64,000 bases of DNA. Origin: Rhodococcus jostii RHA1. Lineage in GTDB: Bacteria; Actinomycetota; Actinomycetes; Mycobacteriales; Mycobacteriaceae. Position numbers and translations under genes: made by a program. The notes beneath the pieces are model-generated. The model searched no databases and was not told the DNA's origin. It saw only the letters and a program-made list of their open reading frames with translations. Positions 26,921-35,229 of this stretch are shown here, in pieces. Location of the stretch: the NCBI RefSeq assembly GCF_000014565.1, contig NC_008268.1, forward strand, positions 4,840,501-4,904,500. The letters are read 5' to 3'. Numbering within the stretch: position 1 is the first letter of the stretch; each line of letters starts with the position of its first letter.

Positions 26921-27765
26921 GTCGGCTCCGATCCGGCCACAGGCAGTGGGTTCCAGTCATGGTAGCCGGGAAACGTTCGTGTCGGTCCGTTTCCGCGAGA
27001 CGGGGTCGCTTGCCGAATCAGCCGCTGATTGGTCTGTGCAAGTTGCCATTCCGTCTGCCCGCGCAACCGGTCCACCCGATCCGGATCGAGACGGTCGCAC
27101 ACGAAATCCCAGTGCACGGCCACCCGGTCGCCCACGGTGAGGTCGTTCACGAAAGCCCCCTCGGGCACGCGGTAGTCGGCCGGGTCGTCCTGCTCGGGGC
27201 CGAGGGACAGCCGGGTGCCGTCCCACGACAGGCGGCGCGACCGGACGACGGCACGATCGTGATCGATGCCGACCACCTCACCCCAGCGGATGCGGCACGA
27301 GTCGAGAACCTGCAGCGGCTGAGGCATTCCGGTGTCCAGTAACCGCGACCACGGATACACGCCGAACACGTGGAAGTTGTGGGTGGGGGCCGCCTCCCCG
27401 AGCAGGTCCTCGGTGAGGTGCTTCCAGTAGTGGCCGGCCTGTGAGGCGAGGCGGGCGAGCAGGGCGGCGCCGAACTCGGCGCGGTCGATGCGGCCCGAGA
27501 GTTCGTCCGACGTCCAGTAGGCTCGAACAACCCTCTCGTCCAAGGGGTCCGGGATTCCGGCGAGCTGGGCGATCACCTCCTGGTACGGCCAGGCGCCGCT
27601 GAACTGCTTGGCCAGCGCCACCACGTCGGTGTCCGGCGCCCCACCGCACGCGACCGCCTGCAGGCGCTCCGAACCGGGAGGACCGCAGTAGCCCAGGGCA
27701 TTCGGGGCGTGCGCGTATTGCGCGAACACACGGTGTCCGGACGGCATCCTGTGTTCGCGCGGCAT
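26917..27765 (-). CDS. DUF6390 family hydrogenase-cluster protein
   Basis: 282 residues, recognised as the DUF6390 family found next to hypD. It starts MPREHRMPSG and contains ALGYCGPPGSE, FSGAWPYQE, and FHVFGVYPWSRLL motifs; a beta-rich region (about 165-235) ends VGDRVAVHWDFVCDRL, similar in feel to the HypC barrel ending. The function is unknown. ATG 27765 is 6 bp after the hypD stop; GTG 27768 is an alternative. It is coupled downstream to the basic protein. Confidence 0.75.
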   Translation of the reverse strand: MPREHRMPSGHRVFAQYAHAPNALGYCGPPGSERLQAVACGGAPDTDVVALAKQFSGAWPYQEVIAQLAGIPDPLDERVVRAYWTSDELSGRIDRAEFGAALLARLASQAGHYWKHLTEDLLGEAAPTHNFHVFGVYPWSRLLDTGMPQPLQVLDSCRIRWGEVVGIDHDRAVVRSRRLSWDGTRLSLGPEQDDPADYRVPEGAFVNDLTVGDRVAVHWDFVCDRLDPDRVDRLRGQTEWQLAQTNQRLIRQATPSRGNGPTRTFPGYHDWNPLPVAGSEPT

Positions 27766-27771
27766 CACCGG

Positions 27772-28899
27772 TCAGCCTCGCTGACCCAGCAATTGCGCCG
27801 TCTCGCGGTGGAGCCGGCCGAAGTTGTAGTACGCGGCGCACGCGCCCTCGGGCGACACCATGCACGTGCCGATCGGCGTCTCCGGTGTGCAGGCCGTCCC
27901 GAACACCTTGCATTCCCACGGTTTGATGACGCCCTTGAGGACCTCACCGCACTGACACGCCTTCGGATCAGCCACCCGCACCCCCGGCATCGAGAACTTC
28001 TCCTCGGCGTCGAACTCGGCGTAGTTCCGGTGGACCTTGAGTGCGCTCTGCGAGATGAACCCGAGCCCACGCCATTCGAAGTGCGGACGCAGTTCGAACG
28101 TCTCGGCCATCAACTTCAGCGCCTGCACGTTGCCCTCCGCGCGCACCACCCTCTTGTACTGGTTCTCGATCTCGCAGCGGCCCTCCCGGATCTGCTGGAG
28201 CAGCATGTGCACCGACGCGAGGATGTCGAGGGGCTCGAAGCCTGCGACCACCATCGGTTTGCCGTACACCTCGGACACGAACCGGTACGGCCGCAGGCCA
28301 ACCACAGTGGACACGTGGCCCGGGCCGAGGAAGCCCGACAACCGCAGGTCGGGGGACTCGAGGATGGCCTTGATCGGCGGCACGATGGTGACGTGGTTGC
28401 AGAACACACTGAAGTTCTTCACGCCCAGCGCCCGCGCGCGCACCAACGTCACCGCGGTGGACGGCGCCGTCGTCTCGAACCCGACGGCGAAGAACACCAC
28501 CTGGTGGTCGGGATTGTCGAGTGCCACCTTCAGCGCGTCCAGCGGCGAGTACACGAAGCGGACGTCCGCGCCGCGGGCCTTGGCCTCGATGAGATTGCCC
28601 TTGGATCCGGGCACCCGCATCATGTCGCCGAACGTCGTGAAGATGACGCCGGGCTGTTCGGCCAGCCACATGGCGTCGTCGACACGGCCCATGGGGATGA
28701 CGCACACCGGACATCCCGGTCCGTGCACCAGTTCGACCGATTCCGGCAGGAGATGCTCGATGCCGTGACGGTAGATGGTGTGAGTGTGCCCGCCGCACAC
28801 CTCCATGAACTTGAACTCGTCACCTCGGGCCAGTTCGGTGATGGATTTGACCAGGGCGCGAGCCGCCGCCGGGTCCCGGAATTCGTCGACGAACTTCAT
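27772..28899 (-). CDS. hypD: Hydrogenase maturation protein HypD
   Basis: 375 residues with the HypD Cys motifs: FMEVCGGHTHTIYRHG, GPGCPVCV, the GFETTAPSTA strand, and the C-terminal [4Fe-4S] motifs in KACQCGEVLKG and TPIGTCMVSPEGACAAYY. HypD, with HypC, assembles the Fe(CN)2CO group and its redox cluster drives ligand attachment. Upstream hypC lies 25 bp away on the same strand. Confidence 0.95.
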   Translation of the reverse strand: MKFVDEFRDPAAARALVKSITELARGDEFKFMEVCGGHTHTIYRHGIEHLLPESVELVHGPGCPVCVIPMGRVDDAMWLAEQPGVIFTTFGDMMRVPGSKGNLIEAKARGADVRFVYSPLDALKVALDNPDHQVVFFAVGFETTAPSTAVTLVRARALGVKNFSVFCNHVTIVPPIKAILESPDLRLSGFLGPGHVSTVVGLRPYRFVSEVYGKPMVVAGFEPLDILASVHMLLQQIREGRCEIENQYKRVVRAEGNVQALKLMAETFELRPHFEWRGLGFISQSALKVHRNYAEFDAEEKFSMPGVRVADPKACQCGEVLKGVIKPWECKVFGTACTPETPIGTCMVSPEGACAAYYNFGRLHRETAQLLGQRG

Positions 28900-28924
28900 C
28901 CCTGTTACCTCGTTCTTGCTGTTG

Positions 28925-29197
28925 TCACGCGATTTCGGACGAGTTGAACGCGTCGATCTCGTTCACGTAGTCGGCGCCCATCTTCTGCACCTGATCCAGC
29001 GTCAGCTGCGCTTCGATCTCGTCGATCTTCGCCATCGCGAAACCGACGTGCACGAGCACCCAGTCACCGACGACGAGACCTTCTTCGGCGAGCAGTCGCA
29101 CACTGATCGTTCTCTGGACGCCGTTCACGTCCACCTTGGCCAGATGCTGTTCGGCGTCGACGATGTCGACCACCTGACCGGGTATCCCCAGACACAT
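28925..29197 (-). CDS. hypC: Hydrogenase maturation chaperone HypC (copy 2)
   Basis: 90 residues beginning MCLGIPGQVV (C2 ligand) and ending with a longer acidic tail after HVGFAMAKIDE. It is adjacent to hypD, its usual partner. The two HypC copies in the window share the N-terminal motif but differ in much of the body, suggesting division of labour, e.g. one with HypD and one with the large subunit. Confidence 0.94.
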   Translation of the reverse strand: MCLGIPGQVVDIVDAEQHLAKVDVNGVQRTISVRLLAEEGLVVGDWVLVHVGFAMAKIDEIEAQLTLDQVQKMGADYVNEIDAFNSSEIA

Positions 29198-29223
29198 CGT
29201 GGTTCTCCTTCTCGGGCTGTTCT

Positions 29224-30324
29224 TCAGCAGATTCGGGGGAGCGGGTCACCGACGAGCATGTCGACGATCCGGCTGCCGCCGAACGAGGTTCGCAGTGCGA
29301 CGATGCCGGGCGGTTCGGCCAGGATCTCGCCGACCACGGTGGCATCGGCTCCCCGCGGATGGGCTCGCAGCGCCGCGACGGCCGCATCCGCCTCGTCCGC
29401 CGCGACGACGGCCACGAACTTCCCCTCGTTCGCGACGTACAGCGGGTCGATGCCGAGCATGTCGCAGGCGCCCAGCACCTGCGGCTCGATGGGCAGGGAC
29501 TGCTCGTCCACGATCACCGCGAGCTGGCAGGCGTGAGCCAGTTCGTTGCACACGGTGCCGACGCCGCCGCGGGTGGCGTCCCGCATCCACCTCGTCGACG
29601 GGGCCGCCTCCAGCAGCGTCTCCACCAGCGCGTTCACCGGGGCCGTGTCGGAGGCGATGTCGGCCTCGATCGCCAGGTCACCGCGGGCGAGCATGACCGC
29701 CATGCCGTGTGCGCCGATGGTTCCCGACAACAGAACCTTGTCGCCGGCACGCACGAGATCGGGCGACAGCCGCCTGCCCTCCGGGATGACACCGACACCG
29801 GCGGTGGAGATGTAGACGCCGTCGGCGGCGCCCTTGCCGACGACCTTGGTGTCGCCGGTGACGATCTGCACTCCGGACAGGACGGCCGCCTCGCTCATGT
29901 CGGCGACGATCTCCCGCAGTTCGGCGATCGGGAAACCCTCCTCGATGACGAACGCCGCCGACAACCACTGCGGGCGCGCACCGGACACGGCGAGATCGTT
30001 CACGGTCCCGTGCACCGCGAGATGCCCGATGGAGCCGCCGGGAAAACGCAGTGGCTGAACCACGTACGAGTCGGTGGAGAACGCGAGCCGCTCACCCGAG
30101 GGCATGGTGAGCGCGGCCGCGTCACCGAGTTGCTCGAGTTCCTCGTTGCGGAACGCCTCGACGAACACCGCGTCGACGAGGGCCGCCGACGACTTCCCGC
30201 CCGCACCGTGAGCGAGGGTCACCACCTCGTCCAGCAGCCGCGGGCGGCGTTGCCGGAACTTGTCGATCCGCTCGAGGACCCGGTCTTCGCGTTCCGCCGA
30301 GGTGGCCGGTTCGGTGGTGCTCAT
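29224..30324 (-). CDS. hypE: Hydrogenase maturation protein HypE
   Basis: 366 residues of the AIR-synthase/PurM fold: LAHGAGGKSS near the N-terminus, DSYVVQPLRFPGG, the GTVNDLAVSGA ATP-binding segment, and the essential C-terminal PRIC, whose terminal Cys receives the carbamoyl group that is dehydrated to cyanide. The ATG at 30324 overlaps the SIS-protein stop (ATGA). Confidence 0.95.
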   Translation of the reverse strand: MSTTEPATSAEREDRVLERIDKFRQRRPRLLDEVVTLAHGAGGKSSAALVDAVFVEAFRNEELEQLGDAAALTMPSGERLAFSTDSYVVQPLRFPGGSIGHLAVHGTVNDLAVSGARPQWLSAAFVIEEGFPIAELREIVADMSEAAVLSGVQIVTGDTKVVGKGAADGVYISTAGVGVIPEGRRLSPDLVRAGDKVLLSGTIGAHGMAVMLARGDLAIEADIASDTAPVNALVETLLEAAPSTRWMRDATRGGVGTVCNELAHACQLAVIVDEQSLPIEPQVLGACDMLGIDPLYVANEGKFVAVVAADEADAAVAALRAHPRGADATVVGEILAEPPGIVALRTSFGGSRIVDMLVGDPLPRIC

Positions 30325-31013
30325 GAAGCCTCCACGGAGTTGGGAGCGGGCCGCGTCATGTGTTCCTGGGCCACCGACCACAGCCGGTACCCGAGCATCG
30401 CGTGGCTCTCCTGGATCCGGTGGATGCTCTGCGAGTGGACGGTGTAGCAGAAGTCGAGTTCGCCGGCGGACGCCATCGCCGCCATCCGGCCGCCCTCGTG
30501 GCCCGCGAACCCGATGGTCAGCAGCCCCCGCTGTTTCGCCTCGGTGAGCGCGGTCATCAGGTCGTCGGAGTTGCCTGACGTCGACAATGCGATCGCGACG
30601 TCGCGGTCCCGGGCGTGGGCGATGATCTGCCGCTTGAAGATCAGATCGAAGCCGACGTCGTTGCCCAGCGCCGTCACCACGGCCTGATCGGCGGCGAGCG
30701 ACCACGCCGCCACCGGACGTCCGCGGGCGGGACGGCTGAACAGCGATGCCAGCGTGGCGGCGTCGGTGGAGCTGCCACCGTTGCCGAACGTGTAGAGCCG
30801 GCCGCCGCGACGGAACCTGTCGGCCATGTCGATGCCGGCCGCGGTCAGTCCGTCGCCGTACTCGTCGAGGGACTCCTTCTGCAGGCGCGCGCTCTCGGCG
30901 GCCTTCCCTCGCGCGGACGCGGCGAGGTCGTCGAGGAGGCTCTGGGCGTCGGTTTCCTCCGAGTCGATGAACGGGTAGAGGAAGCTGGTGCTCTCCGAGT
31001 CGTGTGTCGTCAT
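30321..31013 (-). CDS. SIS-domain protein (GmhA-like) in the hyp operon
   Basis: 230 residues. The phosphosugar-binding SIS motifs are clear: YTFGNGGSSTDAATLASLF and ALSTSGNSDDLMTAL, as in sedoheptulose-7-phosphate isomerase GmhA. The N-terminal 40 residues are extra. ATG 31013 overlaps the stop of the SIS-HypC gene and its own stop overlaps hypE, so it is tightly coupled to hydrogenase maturation. A phosphosugar or nucleotide-sugar ligand is expected from the family; no known Hyp step uses one. Confidence 0.85.
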   Translation of the reverse strand: MTTHDSESTSFLYPFIDSEETDAQSLLDDLAASARGKAAESARLQKESLDEYGDGLTAAGIDMADRFRRGGRLYTFGNGGSSTDAATLASLFSRPARGRPVAAWSLAADQAVVTALGNDVGFDLIFKRQIIAHARDRDVAIALSTSGNSDDLMTALTEAKQRGLLTIGFAGHEGGRMAAMASAGELDFCYTVHSQSIHRIQESHAMLGYRLWSVAQEHMTRPAPNSVEAS

Positions 31014-31759
31014 CGGTTCGCCTCCTGACCGGCGTCGTCGAGTCGTGTGATCGCGGCACCCGCGTGCACCAGGAGGAGGTCGTTGGGCTGGACGTCGCCG
31101 AGGACGCTGACGTCCACCCACTCCTCGCCCGCGGCGGTGCGGACCAGGGCGGGTCCGAGCGGTTCGGCCGGCTCGATCACCACCTCACCGAGACGACCCT
31201 CGTCGCTGCACGTGACGCAGACCGTCTCGTCGCACTCCTCGGCGTCGGGTTTCAGCAGTCCCGAGTGCTCGAAGCAGACGTGGGTGAGTTCCCACAGCAG
31301 GTGATACATGAGGACGAACCGCCCAGTGGCCGGCACCATCGGATCCTCCGAGTCGACCCAGAGGATGTGGTTCGCCGCACCGGCCGGAGGTCGGGGGCCT
31401 GCCCCGATCCACAGCGTCATCGCGCCCCACGCCGGTGCGCGGCGCATCGCGTCGACCACGGCGGGTTCGTTCGCCGACGCCACGGCCAGCAGGATGTCGC
31501 CGGGCCTGCTCGCCACCCGGGCCTGCGCCACCGGATCGGGTTCGACGAGTGCCACCGACGGCAGCGCCCGTTTGCCCATGATCACGGGATGCACGAATTC
31601 GACGGCGACGTGATGGGCGTGTGGTTCCCACTGGGGTGAGATCACCCAGAGTGTCGCGCCGTCATGGAATCTGCGGGCGAGTGACAATGCTGCGGCGGCG
31701 AGATCCGCAGACAGGTCCGTGTCGACAAGGTGCCCGCCCGCCTCTGCGGTGGTGGTCAT
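31010..31759 (-). CDS. SIS-like domain fused to a HypC-like domain
   Basis: 249 residues. Residues about 15-165 resemble a SIS fold (PGDILLAVASANEPAVVDAM in the phosphosugar position, then WGAMTLWIGAG). Residues about 180-240 align with HypC: CVTC near the start, then GEVVIEP, VDVSVLGDVQPNDLLLVHAG and AITRLDD. The HypC N-terminal Met-Cys becomes internal here (TVCVTC). It follows hypF by 44 bp. The fusion links the SIS gene next door to HypC/HypD chemistry; the role is unknown. Confidence 0.8.
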   Translation of the reverse strand: MTTTAEAGGHLVDTDLSADLAAAALSLARRFHDGATLWVISPQWEPHAHHVAVEFVHPVIMGKRALPSVALVEPDPVAQARVASRPGDILLAVASANEPAVVDAMRRAPAWGAMTLWIGAGPRPPAGAANHILWVDSEDPMVPATGRFVLMYHLLWELTHVCFEHSGLLKPDAEECDETVCVTCSDEGRLGEVVIEPAEPLGPALVRTAAGEEWVDVSVLGDVQPNDLLLVHAGAAITRLDDAGQEANR

Positions 31760-31803
31760 TCACTAGCTCCCGTCCCGGACCGGCCGGTCGGGGGCTGCCG
31801 ACG

Positions 31804-34110
31804 TCACGGTCCGCGCATGGTTGCCGCGGCACCGATCACCGCCTGGCCGAGGGAGAGTCCTCCGTCGTTGGGAGGCACCCGGTGGTGGGTGAGGACTCGA
31901 TAACCGCTGCTCTCCCAGTGTGCTCTCACCAGTGCGAGGAATAAACGGTTTTGAAAGACTCCTCCGGTGAGTCCGATCGTCGACGCGCCGGTCACGGTGG
32001 CGGCCCGGTCGACGAGGTCGGCGGTGGCGGCGGCGAGGGCATGGTGGAAGCCCAGTGCGAGGGCCGCGGGCGGGGTCCCGTCGCGGAGTCCGGCGACCAG
32101 TCCGGACAGCAGAAGAGGCAGCCTGAGCTGGTCGTTCTGCACTTCCATGGCGAGGGGAGCCGGGTGCGGGGCGGTCCGGGCGAGGGCCTCGAGTTCGATG
32201 GCCGCCTGCGCCTCGTAGGTGACCCGGTGCCGGACCCCGAGCAGCGACGCGACGCCGTCGAACAGGCGGCCCGCGCTCGTCGTCCTGACGCAACCGAGAC
32301 CCGACTGAAGTTGCGACTCCACGGCCGCGCGTTCCGTGGTGGGGATCGCCTCCACGCACGGCAACCCGTCGACGTCGGTGATCCCGCACTCGTGCAGCAG
32401 AGCCAGAGCCACCCGCACCGGATTCCGGACCGCGGCGTCACCGCCCGGCAACGAGAAGGGCTGGATGTGTCCCACCCTCCTCGTGTCGAGGACGTTCGGG
32501 CCGACGACGAGGAGCTCGCCGCCCCACACGGTGGTGTCGCAGCCGTACCCGGTCCCGTCGAACGCGACACCGAGCACCGTCGTCCCGACCAGTCCGTGTT
32601 CGGCCATCAGCGACGCGACGTGCGCGTGGTGGTGCTGCACGGTGAGCAGGGGGACGCCGGTCCTGTCGCTGTAGCGCCGGGCCCAGTGGTGCGTCGAATA
32701 TCCGGGGTGCCGGTCGGCGACCACGGCCTCCGGGGTGATCCCGTGCAGATGCGTCAACTGCCGCACCGACGTCTCGAAGGCGCGCTGACTCTCCAGGCTG
32801 CCCATGTCGCCGAGGTGCGCCGAGCAGAACGCGTAGTCCTGCCGGGTCAGGCAGAAGGTGTTCTTGATCTCCGCGCCCACCGCGAGGATCTCCGGGCCGT
32901 GCGCGGGGAGCACGACCGGCAGCGGTGCGAACCCGCGCGAGCGGCGGATCGGCAGCACCGCCCCGGCCTCGACCGCGAGCACGGAATCCTCACAGGGCAC
33001 CGCGATGCGGCGGTCGTGCATCAGGAACACGTCGGCGATGTCCGCCAATCGAGTGCGGGCGTCGTCGTTGTCGAAACAGAGGGGTTCGCCGCTCAGATTG
33101 CCGGACGTCATCACCAGCACCCGCGGTGGGTCGACGCCGGCGCCGGGGGTCCGGGTGAACAGGAGGTGGTGCAGCGGGGTGTAGGGGAGCATCACGCCGA
33201 GGTCGTCGATCCCGGGTGCGATGCCGTCGGCAACCGACGCAGTGTTCTTCTTGCGCAGCAACAGGATCGGCCGGGCCGCGTGTCGCAGCAGTGCGCTCTC
33301 GGGCTCGGAGATCTCGCACAGCTCGGCGGCGGCGGACGGGTCCGCGGTCATCACCGCGAACGGCTTGTCCGGGCGGTGCTTGCGCGCCCGCAGAGTCTCG
33401 ACGGCGACGGGGTTCGCGGCATCGCAGACGAGGTGGAATCCGCCGAGGCCCTTGACCGCCACGATCCGGCCGTCCCGCAACGCCCCCTGCACCGCGGTGA
33501 GGACGGCGTCGTCCCCGTCGATCCGGTGCCCGTCGACCTCGGCGAACAGGTGCGGACCGCAGTCGGGGCAGCACACCGGCTGGGCGTGGAACCGTCGATC
33601 CGCGGGGTCGCGGTACTCGGCGAGGCATTTCGCGCACAGCGGGAACTCGGCCATCGTGGTGTTGGGCCGGTCGTAGGGGAGGTCGGTGATCACCGTGAAC
33701 CGGGGCCCGCAGTTGGTGCAGTTGACGAACGGGTGGCGATACCGCCGATCGTGCGGATCGGCCAGTTCGCGAAGACAATCCGCACAGGTCGCCACGTCCG
33801 GCGACACCAGCGTCCGCGCACCGGGGACGTGCCTGCTGTCGATGATCCGGAACGACTCGTCGCCGCGCACCGGCACGGGCTGGGCGACCGCGTCGACGAT
33901 CACGGCCATCGGCGGCGCGTCCGTGCGCAGCCGGCGCACGAACTCGGACACCGACGCGGACTTGCCCTCGATCTCGATGAACACGCTGACGTCGTCGTTG
34001 CCGCAGTGGCCGTGCAGTCCCAGGTCGTCGGCCAGTCGCGCGACGAACGGGCGGAAGCCGACCCCCTGCACGACCCCGTGGACCGTGATGCGCGATCGTT
34101 CGACCGTCAT
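31804..34110 (-). CDS. hypF: Carbamoyltransferase HypF
   Basis: 768 residues with the full HypF order: acylphosphatase domain (GVVQGVGFRPF at 12-22), two C-x2-C-x18-C-x2-C zinc fingers (CADC/CTNC and CAKC/CPDC, about residues 109-190), a YrdC-like domain (VKGLGGFHLVCDA, RKHRPDKPFA), and a Kae1-like domain with the HHHAHVASLMAEHG metal motif. It makes the carbamoyl group that HypE converts to cyanide. ATG 34110 is the start that places the acylphosphatase motif normally. First gene of the minus-strand maturation operon. Confidence 0.95.
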   Translation of the reverse strand: MTVERSRITVHGVVQGVGFRPFVARLADDLGLHGHCGNDDVSVFIEIEGKSASVSEFVRRLRTDAPPMAVIVDAVAQPVPVRGDESFRIIDSRHVPGARTLVSPDVATCADCLRELADPHDRRYRHPFVNCTNCGPRFTVITDLPYDRPNTTMAEFPLCAKCLAEYRDPADRRFHAQPVCCPDCGPHLFAEVDGHRIDGDDAVLTAVQGALRDGRIVAVKGLGGFHLVCDAANPVAVETLRARKHRPDKPFAVMTADPSAAAELCEISEPESALLRHAARPILLLRKKNTASVADGIAPGIDDLGVMLPYTPLHHLLFTRTPGAGVDPPRVLVMTSGNLSGEPLCFDNDDARTRLADIADVFLMHDRRIAVPCEDSVLAVEAGAVLPIRRSRGFAPLPVVLPAHGPEILAVGAEIKNTFCLTRQDYAFCSAHLGDMGSLESQRAFETSVRQLTHLHGITPEAVVADRHPGYSTHHWARRYSDRTGVPLLTVQHHHAHVASLMAEHGLVGTTVLGVAFDGTGYGCDTTVWGGELLVVGPNVLDTRRVGHIQPFSLPGGDAAVRNPVRVALALLHECGITDVDGLPCVEAIPTTERAAVESQLQSGLGCVRTTSAGRLFDGVASLLGVRHRVTYEAQAAIELEALARTAPHPAPLAMEVQNDQLRLPLLLSGLVAGLRDGTPPAALALGFHHALAAATADLVDRAATVTGASTIGLTGGVFQNRLFLALVRAHWESSGYRVLTHHRVPPNDGGLSLGQAVIGAAATMRGP

Positions 34111-34256
34111 CCTCGGATGATTCCCCCGTCGAGGTGCGGGGCGCAAGAGTCCTCCCGTGGACGTCCGGCGGCACAGACGCACTCTTTCTCGGTTCGCGCA
34201 CCCGAAATTGCGCCCGAAAACGTGTGCGGGAGCCGAAAAGGAGTGCGGCTGCCGGT

Positions 34257-34916
34257 CTACTCGCCGTCGACGGAGCGCGCGCCGGTGACGGCGTCGATCA
34301 ACCCGTAGTCGCGCGCCTCGTCTGCGGTGAGGATCCGGTGGTCCCGCATGTCACCGCTCACCGCGTCGACGGGGCGCCCGCAGGAGTCGGCGATCCGCTG
34401 CTGCAGCCGCCGCAGCTGCTGCTCGTGGTGTTCGGCGGCGATGGCGACGTCCGACGCCGGACCGGTGCAGGAGGTCTGCGGTTCACGGAGGTGGAACGTG
34501 GCGTGCGACGCCGCCGTCCGGCGGTCGGCGGGCGCGAGGAAGGCGACCGCCATACCGCGGACGTCGCCGCGGCAGTGGACGTGCAGCGGAACCCCCATCA
34601 GGTCGAGGGTGTCGAGGAGCGTGGCGGCCGCGTCGACGTCGGCGTCGACGCCGTGCAGCCACAACTGGACCTCCCCGTCGCCCGAGGCGTCGAGCAACGC
34701 GAGCGACGCCGCCGCACGGTTGGTGGCCTCGGAGTCGAGTCGGCCGGTCAGCGACACGATCCGTTTGTCGAACAGGCGCTCGGCCAGCCAGTCGGGACCG
34801 GGAGCGGGAGCGGGCACGGACGTGACGGGCATCGGCGCGGGTGGTTGCCGGGGGTCCGGCTGCCAGGGCGTGTGAAACGGCGGGACCGGTGGTGGGGTGG
34901 GTGGTGGCCAGATCAT
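34257..34916 (-). CDS. ClpP-fold protein lacking the catalytic serine
   Basis: 219 residues. The N-terminal 45 residues are Pro-rich (PPPTPPPVPP). The rest aligns with ClpP: VHCRGDVRGMAVAFL occupies the place of the MGQAASMGAFLL strand, so the nucleophile Ser is Gly; TFHLREP keeps the catalytic His; ILTADEARDYGLIDAV matches the ClpP C-terminal motif. The His and fold but not the Ser remain, pointing to a non-proteolytic subunit or binding protein. ATG 34916 overlaps the stop of the HTH gene by ATGA. Confidence 0.8.
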   Translation of the reverse strand: MIWPPPTPPPVPPFHTPWQPDPRQPPAPMPVTSVPAPAPGPDWLAERLFDKRIVSLTGRLDSEATNRAAASLALLDASGDGEVQLWLHGVDADVDAAATLLDTLDLMGVPLHVHCRGDVRGMAVAFLAPADRRTAASHATFHLREPQTSCTGPASDVAIAAEHHEQQLRRLQQRIADSCGRPVDAVSGDMRDHRILTADEARDYGLIDAVTGARSVDGE

Positions 34917-35185
34917 GATGATGACTCCCGATGCGCTGAGATCGTCCAGTCGACCGTCCGGCCCACGGCCTCCGCATACCGTTCGAGCGTCGACAGGCGG
35001 GGGTCGACGTCGCCGCGTTCGAGCCGTGCCACGGCCGATTGCGACGTGCCCATGTGCGCGGCGATCTCCGTCTGCGTCAGGCCGTGCTCGCGGCGGGTGG
35101 TGACGAGCTCGTCCAGCAGCGCTCGACGCCGATCGGACAGGTGCTCCAGTCCGGGAAAAGACGTGCGTCGAGGGGTGGTCGACAT
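34913..35185 (-). CDS. Small XRE-family helix-turn-helix regulator
   Basis: 90 residues. The Cro/C1-type HTH is at about 36-60 (LTQTEIAAHMGTSQSAVARLE), followed by RGDVDPRLSTLERYAEAVG, the typical XRE recognition and packing helices. The start codon ATG 35185 lies inside a 16-bp palindrome, so the protein may repress its own two-gene operon. It is coupled to the ClpP-like gene and divergent from the L-2-hydroxyglutarate oxidase gene. The arrangement recalls small regulator/effector modules. Confidence 0.85.
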   Translation of the reverse strand: MSTTPRRTSFPGLEHLSDRRRALLDELVTTRREHGLTQTEIAAHMGTSQSAVARLERGDVDPRLSTLERYAEAVGRTVDWTISAHRESSS

Positions 35186-35199
35186 ACCATCGATGGTAT
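35184..35199. promoter_or_regulatory. 16-bp palindrome at the start of the HTH gene
   Basis: ATACCATCGATGGTAT is a perfect palindrome covering the HTH start codon. A second short dyad, GGTATATACG, follows at about 35209 and may be a -10 region for the HTH gene. A likely autoregulatory operator that could also affect the divergent oxidase gene. Confidence 0.6.
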
Positions 35200-35229
35200 C
35201 TCGAAAACGGTATATACGGAGGGGTGCTC

